DNA from: GCA-2748575 sp965222725
GTDB lineage: Bacteria; Pseudomonadota; Gammaproteobacteria; Pseudomonadales; Ketobacteraceae
Reading direction: 5' to 3'
DNA length: 64,000 bases
NCBI GenBank assembly: GCA_965222725.1
Contig: OZ244969.1
Span: 1 to 64,000, forward strand
Of the stretch, positions 1 to 7,939 are shown piece after piece. Made by a program: the position numbers and the translations under genes. The notes under the pieces were generated by a model. That model worked only from the letters and a program-made list of their open reading frames with translations. It did no database searches and was not told where the DNA came from. Every line of letters begins with the position of its first letter. Within the stretch, counting starts at the first letter, position 1.

Positions 1-5
1 TTTAC

Positions 6-37
6 GGTCAAGTAATCGCAAAGCCCATTACTTGACC
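6..37. repeat. 11-bp perfect inverted repeat
   Basis: The arms GGTCAAGTAAT (6-16) and ATTACTTGACC (27-37) are perfect inverted copies around a 10-nt spacer. No T-tract follows, so it is not a typical terminator. It could be an operator or an RNA hairpin of a gene lying left of the window. Confidence 0.5.
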
Positions 38-67
38 CACAACTCTCAGCACCAACTCTTTTCATAG

Positions 68-93
68 CGGCCGCACATTAGTGCGGCCGTTTT
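68..93 (+). terminator. Rho-independent terminator of an upstream gene
   Basis: A 9-bp GC-rich stem, CGGCCGCAC (68-76) with GTGCGGCCG (81-89), closes an ATTA tetraloop and is followed by TTTT. It probably ends a transcript entering from left of the window and insulates the nas promoter at 224. Confidence 0.75.
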
Positions 94-223
94 ATCTGAC
101 ACCCTGATTACTGCGCCACTCTGGTACACAAACGGCACCTTCCTAAAGCAATGTGCCACATTATTACGCAGAAACTCCCCTGCCATTGCCCTTTTGCTGC
201 CGGGACACCCGTTAAATCCGCCA

Positions 224-238
224 TGGCACAGGCTTTGC
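224..238 (+). promoter_or_regulatory. Sigma-54 (-24/-12) promoter of the FAD reductase-nasA operon
   Basis: TGGCACAGGCTTTGC matches TGGCAC-N5-TTGC perfectly, with GG and GC 10 bp apart. Transcription should start near 250, leaving a leader of about 55 nt before the ATG at 307. Sigma-54 promoters need an activator, and NtrC is the expected one for nitrate assimilation. No strong NtrC site was found in the 200 bp upstream. Confidence 0.8.
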
Positions 239-306
239 TTTTAACCCCGTTAGTACACCTCAGTACGGTTATCTGATGTAAACAGGCAGTCATCAAGAAG
301 CAGATT

Positions 307-1590
307 ATGAAAACGCAAAACACCTCCGTTAAACCCCTGGTGCACAAACCACGACTGGTTGTGATTGGCAACGGTATGGCCGGAGCCCGCTGTGTCGAAG
401 AGTTGTTAACGTTATGCCCGGACAAATATCAGATCACCATGATCGGCGAGGAACCCCAGGTTAACTACAATCGCATTATGCTGTCGCCGGTACTGGCAGG
501 CGAGAAGCAGTTGCAGGATATTATTCTGAACGATCATGACTGGTACCAACGCCACGGCATTCAACTGGTCAGTGGTGATCCGGTAACGGCCATTCAGCGA
601 CAGAAAAAACAGGTGGTTACCCAACAGCAGCAATGCTTTCCCTATGATCGCCTGATCATTGCCACCGGATCACGGCCCAATATTATTCCCTTCCCCGGCC
701 ATGAACTGGAAAACGTCATGGGGTTTCGTACCATGGCGGATGTCAACCGCATGCTGGATCTGTGCAAATCCCATCGCCACGCTGTAGTGATCGGTGGTGG
801 TTTACTGGGGCTGGAAGCGGCCAATGGACTACGCCAGCAAGGTATGCAGGTCACCGTTGTTCATAACAGTGCCTTTCTGTTAAACCGCCAGCTCGATGCA
901 CAGGCTGCCGAACTCTTGCAACAGGCATTATCAGCAAAAGGCGTACAGTTCCGACTGGGAGCCCGCACCGAACGTTTACTGGGGAATGATCAGCAACGGG
1001 TAACCCAGGTACAACTGCAGGATGGCAGTCAAATTCCTGCCGACATGGTGGTGTTTGCCACCGGCGTCAAACCCAACAAGGAACTGGCTGAAAGCGCCGG
1101 TATTTACTGTCAGCATGGCATTGTGGTGAACGACACCCTGCAAACCTACGACCCCGCCATTTATGCCGTGGGAGAATGCGTACAGCATCGCGGCGATTTA
1201 TTCGGCCTGGTAGCGCCCCTGTTCCAGCAAGCCAAGGTGTGTGCCAACCATCTGGCTGAATGGGGTTACCACCGCTACCAGACAACACCCCAGGCAACCC
1301 AGTTGAAAGTAACCGGTATCGATGTGTATTCGGCAGGAAACTTTATGGGGGACGAAACCACTGACACTCTGACCTATTTTGATCGCGATCGCTCCACCTA
1401 TAAAAAACTGGTCATCCATAACGGCAAACTGACCGGTGTGGTGCTCTATGGTGACATTCGCGACGGTGCTTTTTACTTTGATCTGATTCAATCCGGTAGC
1501 GATACCAGCTTTATAAGGGAACAACTGATATTTGGTTACGCGGCCTGCCAGGCTAACACTGCCCCTGACCAAAGCCATCAGGCTGCCTGA
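307..1590 (+). CDS. FAD/NAD(P)-dependent reductase, nitrate reductase electron-transfer subunit
   Basis: This 427-residue flavoprotein has the two-dinucleotide-binding-domain fold of the NirB N-terminus and of NasB/NasC-type subunits. An N-terminal FAD motif (VVIGNGMAGARC, near residue 18), a central NAD(P)H motif (VVIGGGLLGLEAA, near 160) and a C-terminal ATG-type FAD segment (YAVGECVQH) are visible. It lacks the Fe-S and siroheme domains of NirB. It lies 19 bp upstream of nasA, so it most likely passes electrons from NAD(P)H to the C-terminal [2Fe-2S] domain of NasA in the cytoplasm. The family assignment is clear; the partner is inferred from the operon. Expression should depend on the sigma-54 promoter at 224-238. 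Confidence 0.85.
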   Translation: MKTQNTSVKPLVHKPRLVVIGNGMAGARCVEELLTLCPDKYQITMIGEEPQVNYNRIMLSPVLAGEKQLQDIILNDHDWYQRHGIQLVSGDPVTAIQRQKKQVVTQQQQCFPYDRLIIATGSRPNIIPFPGHELENVMGFRTMADVNRMLDLCKSHRHAVVIGGGLLGLEAANGLRQQGMQVTVVHNSAFLLNRQLDAQAAELLQQALSAKGVQFRLGARTERLLGNDQQRVTQVQLQDGSQIPADMVVFATGVKPNKELAESAGIYCQHGIVVNDTLQTYDPAIYAVGECVQHRGDLFGLVAPLFQQAKVCANHLAEWGYHRYQTTPQATQLKVTGIDVYSAGNFMGDETTDTLTYFDRDRSTYKKLVIHNGKLTGVVLYGDIRDGAFYFDLIQSGSDTSFIREQLIFGYAACQANTAPDQSHQAA

Positions 1591-1609
1591 CAACAGCGGA
1601 GAAACCCCG

Positions 1610-4279
1610 GTGACATCAACCAGACCCGTTGTAAAAACCACCTGTGCCTACTGTGGCGTTGGCTGTGGCATTCAGGTACAGGTGGAAAACAAGGCGCAGC
1701 GCCGGATAACTCTGGAAGGTGATCCGGCACACCCGGCCAACTTCGGCAAGCTCTGCGCCAAAGGCGCCACCCTGGCAGAAACCACCGGTCTGGAAAAACG
1801 CCTGCTGCATCCCCGCGTGCACGGCCGCAATGTGGACTGGGATACCGCCACCGATTTTATCGCCAGAAAATTTCAACGCATCATTCAGGATCACGGACCC
1901 GACGCCATTGGCATTTATTTATCCGGTCAGCTGCTGACAGAGGATTATTACGTTGCCAACAAATTTGCCAAAGGCTTTCTCGGCACCGCCAATATCGATA
2001 CCAACTCACGTTTGTGCATGTCGTCCAGTGTGGTAGGTCACAAACGCGCTTTTGGTGAAGACCTGGTACCCACCTGTTACGAAGATATTGATCACGCAGA
2101 CCTGATGGTGCTGGTGGGCAGCAACACGGCCTGGTGTCACCCCATCGTGTTCCAGCGAATAAAAAAAGCCAAACAGCAAAACCCCGCATTGAAAATTGTG
2201 GTGATTGATCCCCGCTGTACGGACACCTGCGACATGGCTGACCTGCATCTGGCAGTTAACGCCGGTACTGATGTGCTCCTGTTCAATGGGTTGCTGGCGT
2301 GGCTCGCCAATCATCAGGCCCTGGACAGTGACTTTATTGAAAACCATTGCGACGGCTTTACCGATGCCTTGCAAACAGCGCAAAGCGATGGCAACAGCAT
2401 CCCTTTCATCAGTCAGCAGTGCGGCATCAGCCAGAAAGATCTGACGACCTTCTACGAGTGGTTTCAGGCAACCGATAAAACCCTGACTTTTTACTCCCAG
2501 GGAGTTAACCAGTCCAGACGTGGATCGGACAAAGTGAATGCCATCATCAACTGCCATCTTGCCACGGGCCGCATCGGTAAACCCGGTGCCGGGCCGTTTT
2601 CGTTAACCGGTCAGCCCAATGCCATGGGTGGCCGCGAAGTGGGTGGCCTGGCCAATCAGTTGGCAGCCCATATGGACTTTGATACAGATTCCGTAGCGCG
2701 TGTATCCCGTTTCTGGAACGCGCCCAATATGGCCACACAACCGGGCCTGAAAACCATTGAGTTGTTTGAAGCCGCGCGCCAGGGAAAAATCAAAGCCCTG
2801 TGGATCATGGCCACCAACCCTGCCGTCAGCCTGCCGGATAACAACCGGGTACGCGAAGCGCTACAAAAATGCGAACTGGTGATTGTGTCCGACTGCATTG
2901 CTGAAACCGACACCATGTCATTCGCCCATGTGCAATTGCCCGCCCAGGGCTGGGGTGAAAAAGATGGCATGGTGACCAACTCCGATCGCAGCCTGTCGCG
3001 CCAGCGGGCTTTTCTGGATGCGCCTGGCGATGCCCGGCCGGACTGGCAGATAGTCACCCGGGTAGCCAGGGCCATGGGCTTTGATGAAGCCTTTGATTTT
3101 CAGTCTGCCGCGGATGTGTTCCGTGAGCACGCACGCCTGTCCGGGTTTGAAAACGATGAACATCACCGGCTGCGTGTTTTTAATCTGTCTGCCATGGCGG
3201 ACATGACGCCGCAAGACTATGACCAGTGGCAACCGGCCCAGTGGCCTTTTTGCAACGAACCACAACAACGACTGTTTGCCGATGGCAGATTTTCCACACC
3301 ATCAAAAAAAGCGCAGTTCGTGCCGACGGGATTTCAGCCGGTGGCCAACGCCACCAATATTGAGTTTCCGCTGCAACTGAATACCGGCCGCATCCGCGAC
3401 CAGTGGCACACCATGACACGCACAGCCTTTGCCCCCAGGCTGAATGCCCATAAAACCCACCCGTTTGTGGAGATACACCCCAACACCGCCACCAGATTCC
3501 GAATTGCTAACGGCGATATTGTTAAAATCGCCAGCCCCTGGGGCCATATGCTGGCCGTTGCCAGCCTTACCGACAGCATCAAACCGCAACAGGTGTTTAT
3601 TCCCATTCACTGGAACGACCAGTTTGCGGCCTGCGGCCGTGTGGGCCCGCTGGTCAATCCGGATGTGGATCCCCACAGCGGCCAGCCGGAACTGAAACAC
3701 ACGCCGGTCAGCATCAGCCGTTATCGCTTTCCCCATTACGCCCGCTTCTGGAGTCGCGATCATGCCCTGCGACCCGCCTGTGATTACTGGGTAAAAGTGG
3801 TGGAAGAAAACAACCTGCGCTTTGATCTGGCACACCATAAACCACTGGATCACGACACCCTGATCGCCCTGAATAAAGGGCCCAGCATTCAGTATCAGGA
3901 TGCTACCCGCAGCATTGTGCGCCTTGCCTGGTTCCGTGGTGAACGGCTGGAAGCCTGCCTGTTTATGGCACCGCAACCACTGTCACTGAATGATCGCTGG
4001 ATCAGTCAGCTGTTCAACAAAGACAAGCTGGAACCGCAAGAACGCCAGGCTCTGCTTTCCGGCCAGGCGCCTGCCGATGTGGAAGATATGGGCGCTATTA
4101 TCTGCGCCTGTCACTCCGTAGGGGAAAAAACCATTATCAACGCCATTCAACAAGGCTGTTGCTCAGCGGCAGCAGTGGGTGATGCCACCAAAGCAGGTAC
4201 CAACTGTGGATCTTGCGTGGGGGAAATTAACGCTATGGTCAAACAGTTTGGCCAGGGCCTAGCCCAGCCACAGCAGTAA
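1610..4279 (+). CDS. nasA: Assimilatory nitrate reductase, catalytic subunit
   Basis: This molybdopterin enzyme reduces nitrate to nitrite in the cytoplasm. I chose GTG at 1610 because GGAG lies 8 nt upstream and the product then begins just before the first cluster motif; the open frame extends to a TTG at 1532 inside the previous gene. Visible are an N-terminal [4Fe-4S] motif (CAYCGVGC, then LCAKG), the probable Mo-ligand cysteine in NSRLCMSSSVVGHKRAFG, a molydopterin-binding C-terminal domain (LNTGRIRDQWHTMTRT), and a C-terminal BFD-type [2Fe-2S] domain (ICACHS ... TNCGSCVGE). That added domain is typical of NasA rather than NapA. No Tat signal is present. The last 21 bp overlap the convergent kinase gene. 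Confidence 0.93.
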   Translation: MTSTRPVVKTTCAYCGVGCGIQVQVENKAQRRITLEGDPAHPANFGKLCAKGATLAETTGLEKRLLHPRVHGRNVDWDTATDFIARKFQRIIQDHGPDAIGIYLSGQLLTEDYYVANKFAKGFLGTANIDTNSRLCMSSSVVGHKRAFGEDLVPTCYEDIDHADLMVLVGSNTAWCHPIVFQRIKKAKQQNPALKIVVIDPRCTDTCDMADLHLAVNAGTDVLLFNGLLAWLANHQALDSDFIENHCDGFTDALQTAQSDGNSIPFISQQCGISQKDLTTFYEWFQATDKTLTFYSQGVNQSRRGSDKVNAIINCHLATGRIGKPGAGPFSLTGQPNAMGGREVGGLANQLAAHMDFDTDSVARVSRFWNAPNMATQPGLKTIELFEAARQGKIKALWIMATNPAVSLPDNNRVREALQKCELVIVSDCIAETDTMSFAHVQLPAQGWGEKDGMVTNSDRSLSRQRAFLDAPGDARPDWQIVTRVARAMGFDEAFDFQSAADVFREHARLSGFENDEHHRLRVFNLSAMADMTPQDYDQWQPAQWPFCNEPQQRLFADGRFSTPSKKAQFVPTGFQPVANATNIEFPLQLNTGRIRDQWHTMTRTAFAPRLNAHKTHPFVEIHPNTATRFRIANGDIVKIASPWGHMLAVASLTDSIKPQQVFIPIHWNDQFAACGRVGPLVNPDVDPHSGQPELKHTPVSISRYRFPHYARFWSRDHALRPACDYWVKVVEENNLRFDLAHHKPLDHDTLIALNKGPSIQYQDATRSIVRLAWFRGERLEACLFMAPQPLSLNDRWISQLFNKDKLEPQERQALLSGQAPADVEDMGAIICACHSVGEKTIINAIQQGCCSAAAVGDATKAGTNCGSCVGEINAMVKQFGQGLAQPQQ

Positions 4280-6019
4280 GGTAATCAGCTGGGTAACGGC
4301 CAATGCAGCGCATGCCAGCTGCCACACCAGTAACGGGTTCCTTTCCATCAGGGGCTTTTGCTCCGGATTCAGATAATCCGGATTGGGTTGTTTAAGATCG
4401 TGAACAAATTCCGACATACAATCGTAACGGCGCTCACTGGAAATGCTAAGGGCTTTTTTCAGCGCACCATCCAGCCATAAAGGCACATGGGGGTTGTGCC
4501 GGTAGGCAGGCGTGTATTTTAAACGGCTCACCGCATTCAGGGATTCCGCCTCTTCATACTTTTCGCCATAGGGATGTTTACCTGTGAGCATTTCATACAG
4601 AATCACGGCCAGCGAAAACTGATCACTCTTCTCACCTCGGGGGCGTTTCAGTCGATATTCAGGCGCAGAATATTCCATGGTACCCAAAGGGATTTCCGGC
4701 TCTATGCCGTGCCCCGGAGCCCGGCGGATTTCATCAACACCCGCCACAAACACCGAACCGAAATCAATAATGAGGGGCTCCCCATTCCGCATGATGACGT
4801 TGTCGGGTTTCATATCCTGGTGCAGGGTTTCCCGGCGGTGAAACGCCCGTAATCCTTTTACCAGCTTTTCGGTAATGGCCACGGCTTCGCGAATTTCCAG
4901 CGGTGCTTTTTCTGCGATGTAAGCACCTAATGTGGGCCCATCAAGATATTCCATCAGGTAATACAAAAAGGTGCGCGGCTGGGATGCCTGAAGAATCTTC
5001 ACTACATGGGGGCTGTCCACCCGGGCGCCCACCCACTCTTCCATAATAAAACGTTCAATATAGGCGGGATCATCCTCATAGTTTCGCGACGGGGTTTTCA
5101 TCACGTACTGGCGCCCGCCAATAATTTCCTCCACCAGATACAGCTGCGAACGCTGACTGGCAAACAATTCCCGCAACACCATTAAACCATCCAGGCGCAT
5201 ACCCGGTGCCAGTTCCGGCGGAAAGGCTTTTTCCGCCAGCTGGTTTACCGCGTCTTCATTGGTTTGCAGGCCCAGAGAATCCACCCGCAATACCTGGCAA
5301 CTCAGGTTATCGTCACTCTTGTGTTCCAGGGCTGTTGCAATTAATTCATCAGTCAGTGCCTGGGCACTAAATAGGTCAGCGGTGGCTGCTTGTTGCACCA
5401 TGGCCTGCAGCTGTTTTGGCGGAATCCAGTCATGAATACCGTCTGTGGTGGAAATAAACAGATCACCGGGCCGCAGATCCACTTTCACAAAATCCACATC
5501 CAGGTTCAGATCAATGCCCATGGCCCGGGCCAGGTACTGTTTGTCTTCCGCAATACGGGTAACATGATCCTGGGTCAGCTGTTCCAGTTCATTGTCGCGC
5601 CAGCGGTAGATGCGGCTGTCACCCACATGAAAAATATAAGCACTCTGGGATTTTAAAATCAGGGCACTGAAAGTACAGACATAGCCTTTCTGATGATCGA
5701 TAAAGCGTTGACTCTGCCCGTAAAGCCAGCGGTTTAACGCCACCAGCACTTTATGGGCAGATTGTTTCACGCTCCAGGGATCGGGCGTGGAAAAGTAATC
5801 ATTAAGAAATCCCGTAACACTGGCTTCGGCCGCCTGCTTGCCGGCATCCGCTGCACTGACACCATCGGCAATCACCGCAGCAATACCTTTGGATGCCAGT
5901 TGGGCACCTTTGGGTAGGTGAATACCCAGGCTGTCTTCATTATCGGGCTTGGCCCCTGCTTCTGAGCGTTGCGCTGCACTGACGGTGAGGTGTTGCTCAA
6001 AGCAGGGGGCATTCATCAC
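4259..6019 (-). CDS. Bifunctional PP2C-type phosphatase / Ser-Thr protein kinase
   Basis: The 586-residue protein fuses two opposing signalling activities. Residues about 1-235 are a PP2C phosphatase (VIADGVSAADAGKQAAEASV; HVGDSRIYRW; SDDNLSCQV). Residues about 270-540 are a Hanks-type kinase with a candidate ATP lysine (VMKTP), a catalytic loop HQDMKPDN (HQD instead of HRD) and a DFG motif. A hydrophobic C-terminus (residues about 562-586) would anchor it in the inner membrane. It follows narK by 27 bp on the same strand, so it is probably co-expressed with nitrate uptake and may control transporter or reductase activity; the target is unknown. GTG at 6019 and ATG at 6016 are both possible starts, with AGAGGA upstream. 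Confidence 0.88.
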   Translation of the reverse strand: MMNAPCFEQHLTVSAAQRSEAGAKPDNEDSLGIHLPKGAQLASKGIAAVIADGVSAADAGKQAAEASVTGFLNDYFSTPDPWSVKQSAHKVLVALNRWLYGQSQRFIDHQKGYVCTFSALILKSQSAYIFHVGDSRIYRWRDNELEQLTQDHVTRIAEDKQYLARAMGIDLNLDVDFVKVDLRPGDLFISTTDGIHDWIPPKQLQAMVQQAATADLFSAQALTDELIATALEHKSDDNLSCQVLRVDSLGLQTNEDAVNQLAEKAFPPELAPGMRLDGLMVLRELFASQRSQLYLVEEIIGGRQYVMKTPSRNYEDDPAYIERFIMEEWVGARVDSPHVVKILQASQPRTFLYYLMEYLDGPTLGAYIAEKAPLEIREAVAITEKLVKGLRAFHRRETLHQDMKPDNVIMRNGEPLIIDFGSVFVAGVDEIRRAPGHGIEPEIPLGTMEYSAPEYRLKRPRGEKSDQFSLAVILYEMLTGKHPYGEKYEEAESLNAVSRLKYTPAYRHNPHVPLWLDGALKKALSISSERRYDCMSEFVHDLKQPNPDYLNPEQKPLMERNPLLVWQLACAALAVTQLITLLLWLG

Positions 6020-6046
6020 GGGTTTCCTCTGTTAAACCGGCTGTTA

Positions 6047-7516
6047 TCAACCAACTTCAATCAGTTGTACGGTACCATCCGGTAATACTTCCGTCATGTG
6101 GCCTTTGGGTTCTTCAATAAACTGCACGAACAGGAACACCAGTGCAGCACAGCCGGCAATCACCAGGAAGAAGGTAGACGTATCCACAAAAGACAGCACT
6201 GTCAGGAAAGTCACCGCACCCACGTTACCATAGGCACCGGCCATACCAGCGATCTGCCCGGTCATGCGGCGCTGTACCAGTGGCACGATGGCAAACACGG
6301 CACCCTCGCCTGCCTGCACGAAGAAGGAGCAGCACATAGTGGCAATCACCGCCACTGGAATAAACCAGGTGCTGTCAATCTGGCTCATCACCAGATAACC
6401 AACCGCCAGGCCACTGATCAGAATGCTCAGGGATTTTTTACGGCCGAACTTGTCACTGAACCAGCCACCGGTGGGGCGCGCCACCAGGTTCATAAAGGCA
6501 AAACCGGATGCCAGCAAACCGGCTGTAACAGCGTCCAGTTCAAAGGTTTCCATAAAGAACAGGGGCAACATGGACACCACCGCCAGCTCAGAACCAAAAG
6601 TCACAAAGTAAGCCACATCCAGAACCGCCACTTGCTTGAAGCGATAGCGCTGATTTTCCGGCACCGGCTCGCTGAAAATATGCTTGTTCACTTTATAGAT
6701 CTGCGAAGTCTGAAACAGGAACAGAACCACCAGGCCGGTATACAGCATCGTTGCCGTGGTATCCGTCAGCAGATCCACACCGGCAGGCGACAGTTTCCAG
6801 GTGAGCACGCCCAGGGCAATATACATGGGCACATTCATGAACAGGTAAAAATAAAAATCACGAACGCTGGTAACTTCCAGGCCGCCACTCTTTTTGGGTT
6901 TGAAGTAAGTGGAGCCTTTCGGTGTATTGCGCGCTTTAAAGTAATAGAAAATACCGTAGCAAAAGGCCAGCACACCGGTTGAGGCAACGGCATAGCGCCA
7001 GCCGTCGTCACCACCATAAATCATGGCCAGTGTGGGCAGCGACATGGCCGCAGCAGCGGAGCCAAAATTACCCCAGCCGCCATAAATACCTTCGGCAATG
7101 CCCACCTGCTTGGCAGGGAACCATTCACCCACCATACGAATACCAATCACAAAACCGGCACCCACAAAACCCAGCAAAAAGCGCATCAACGCCAGTTGCT
7201 CGTAGCTATTGGCAAAGGCAAAACCAAAACATAAAAATGAACCTGTCACCAGCAAGCCACTGAACACATGGCGGGGGCCAAACTTGTCCACCAGAATGCC
7301 GATCACTATCCGCGCGGGAATGGTCAGGGCAACGTTCAGTATCAGCAGCGCCTTGATCTGATCCGACGAAAGATCAAAGGCTTCTTTAATTGCTGATAAC
7401 AAAGGCGCGTGACTGAACCACACAACAAATGTGATAAAAAACGCGAACCATGTCATGTGCAGGGTTTTTATCCGCTGACTGGAAAAGTCCAGCAGATTCA
7501 GTTTTTGATGACTCAT
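6047..7516 (-). CDS. narK: NarK-type nitrate/nitrite MFS transporter
   Basis: About 489 residues with some 12 membrane segments and the typical NarK/NasA N-terminus (LLDFSSQRIKTLHMTWFAF). It carries the family glycine-rich segments, for example FVGAGFVIGIRMVGEWFP and GYGNVGAV-like AGAYGNVGAVTF. It should import nitrate, possibly exchanging nitrite, across the inner membrane to feed both nitrate reductases. ATG at 7516 is preceded by GGAG at 6 nt; the open frame reaches a TTG at 7528 that overlaps this RBS and is unlikely. It has a perfect sigma-54 promoter at 7571-7585, so nitrogen control is likely. Confidence 0.93.
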   Translation of the reverse strand: MSHQKLNLLDFSSQRIKTLHMTWFAFFITFVVWFSHAPLLSAIKEAFDLSSDQIKALLILNVALTIPARIVIGILVDKFGPRHVFSGLLVTGSFLCFGFAFANSYEQLALMRFLLGFVGAGFVIGIRMVGEWFPAKQVGIAEGIYGGWGNFGSAAAAMSLPTLAMIYGGDDGWRYAVASTGVLAFCYGIFYYFKARNTPKGSTYFKPKKSGGLEVTSVRDFYFYLFMNVPMYIALGVLTWKLSPAGVDLLTDTTATMLYTGLVVLFLFQTSQIYKVNKHIFSEPVPENQRYRFKQVAVLDVAYFVTFGSELAVVSMLPLFFMETFELDAVTAGLLASGFAFMNLVARPTGGWFSDKFGRKKSLSILISGLAVGYLVMSQIDSTWFIPVAVIATMCCSFFVQAGEGAVFAIVPLVQRRMTGQIAGMAGAYGNVGAVTFLTVLSFVDTSTFFLVIAGCAALVFLFVQFIEEPKGHMTEVLPDGTVQLIEVG

Positions 7517-7570
7517 TGAATTCTCCAAAAGTTACTAGCCTTGGCAATAGCCGTCTCCGGAGCCTTCTTA

Positions 7571-7585
7571 GCAACCCCCGTGCCA
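7571..7585 (-). promoter_or_regulatory. Sigma-54 promoter of narK
   Basis: On the minus strand the sequence reads TGGCACGGGGGTTGC, a perfect TGGCAC-N5-TTGC. The start should fall near 7560, about 45 nt before the narK ATG. Confidence 0.85.
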
Positions 7586-7646
7586 GCACTTTAAGAAGGC
7601 ATTACGCACTAAGAACAGTCATCTTTTTCAGGCCAAAACCCTGAAA

Positions 7647-7663
7647 AGCATCATTAGGGTGCA
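7647..7663. promoter_or_regulatory. Candidate NtrC binding site in the divergent narK / molybdoenzyme region
   Basis: AGCATCATTAGGGTGCA matches the NtrC dyad TGCACC-N5-GGTGCA at 10 of 12 half-site positions, with the right half perfect. It lies about 75 bp from the narK -24/-12 element and about 200 bp from the rightward one, distances normal for an enhancer. It could serve both promoters. Confidence 0.55.
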
Positions 7664-7853
7664 CAAAAACAGTGATCAAAACCAAAATGATTCAATTCCG
7701 AAAAAATTTGGTCCGCGCAATTGGCACCATCATCGGGCAGCTCACTAAAATTACGAACCAATAGAACGCAAAAAGCCTGATAACGACCACAACATCAACA
7801 ATTGCCGCCTCCAAATAGCGCAGCCCGCAGAAGTTTCCTTATCTTTCTTTCAC

Positions 7854-7868
7854 TGGCATACCCCTTGC
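7854..7868 (+). promoter_or_regulatory. Sigma-54 promoter of the membrane-linked nitrate reductase operon
   Basis: TGGCATACCCCTTGC matches TGGCAC-N5-TTGC at all but one of the ten defined positions and keeps GG and GC at the required spacing. The start should be near 7880, about 60 nt before the ATG at 7940. Confidence 0.75.
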
Positions 7869-7939
7869 TAATACCTGTTACTAATTTGTAGCGACAGCAA
7901 CGACTACCAACCCAATACCCACACTGGTGACAAGCGCTT

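Noticed and set aside
7722..7736. TGGCACCATCATCGG as another sigma-54 promoter
   Set aside because: It lacks TTGC at -12; the element at 7854-7868 fits better.
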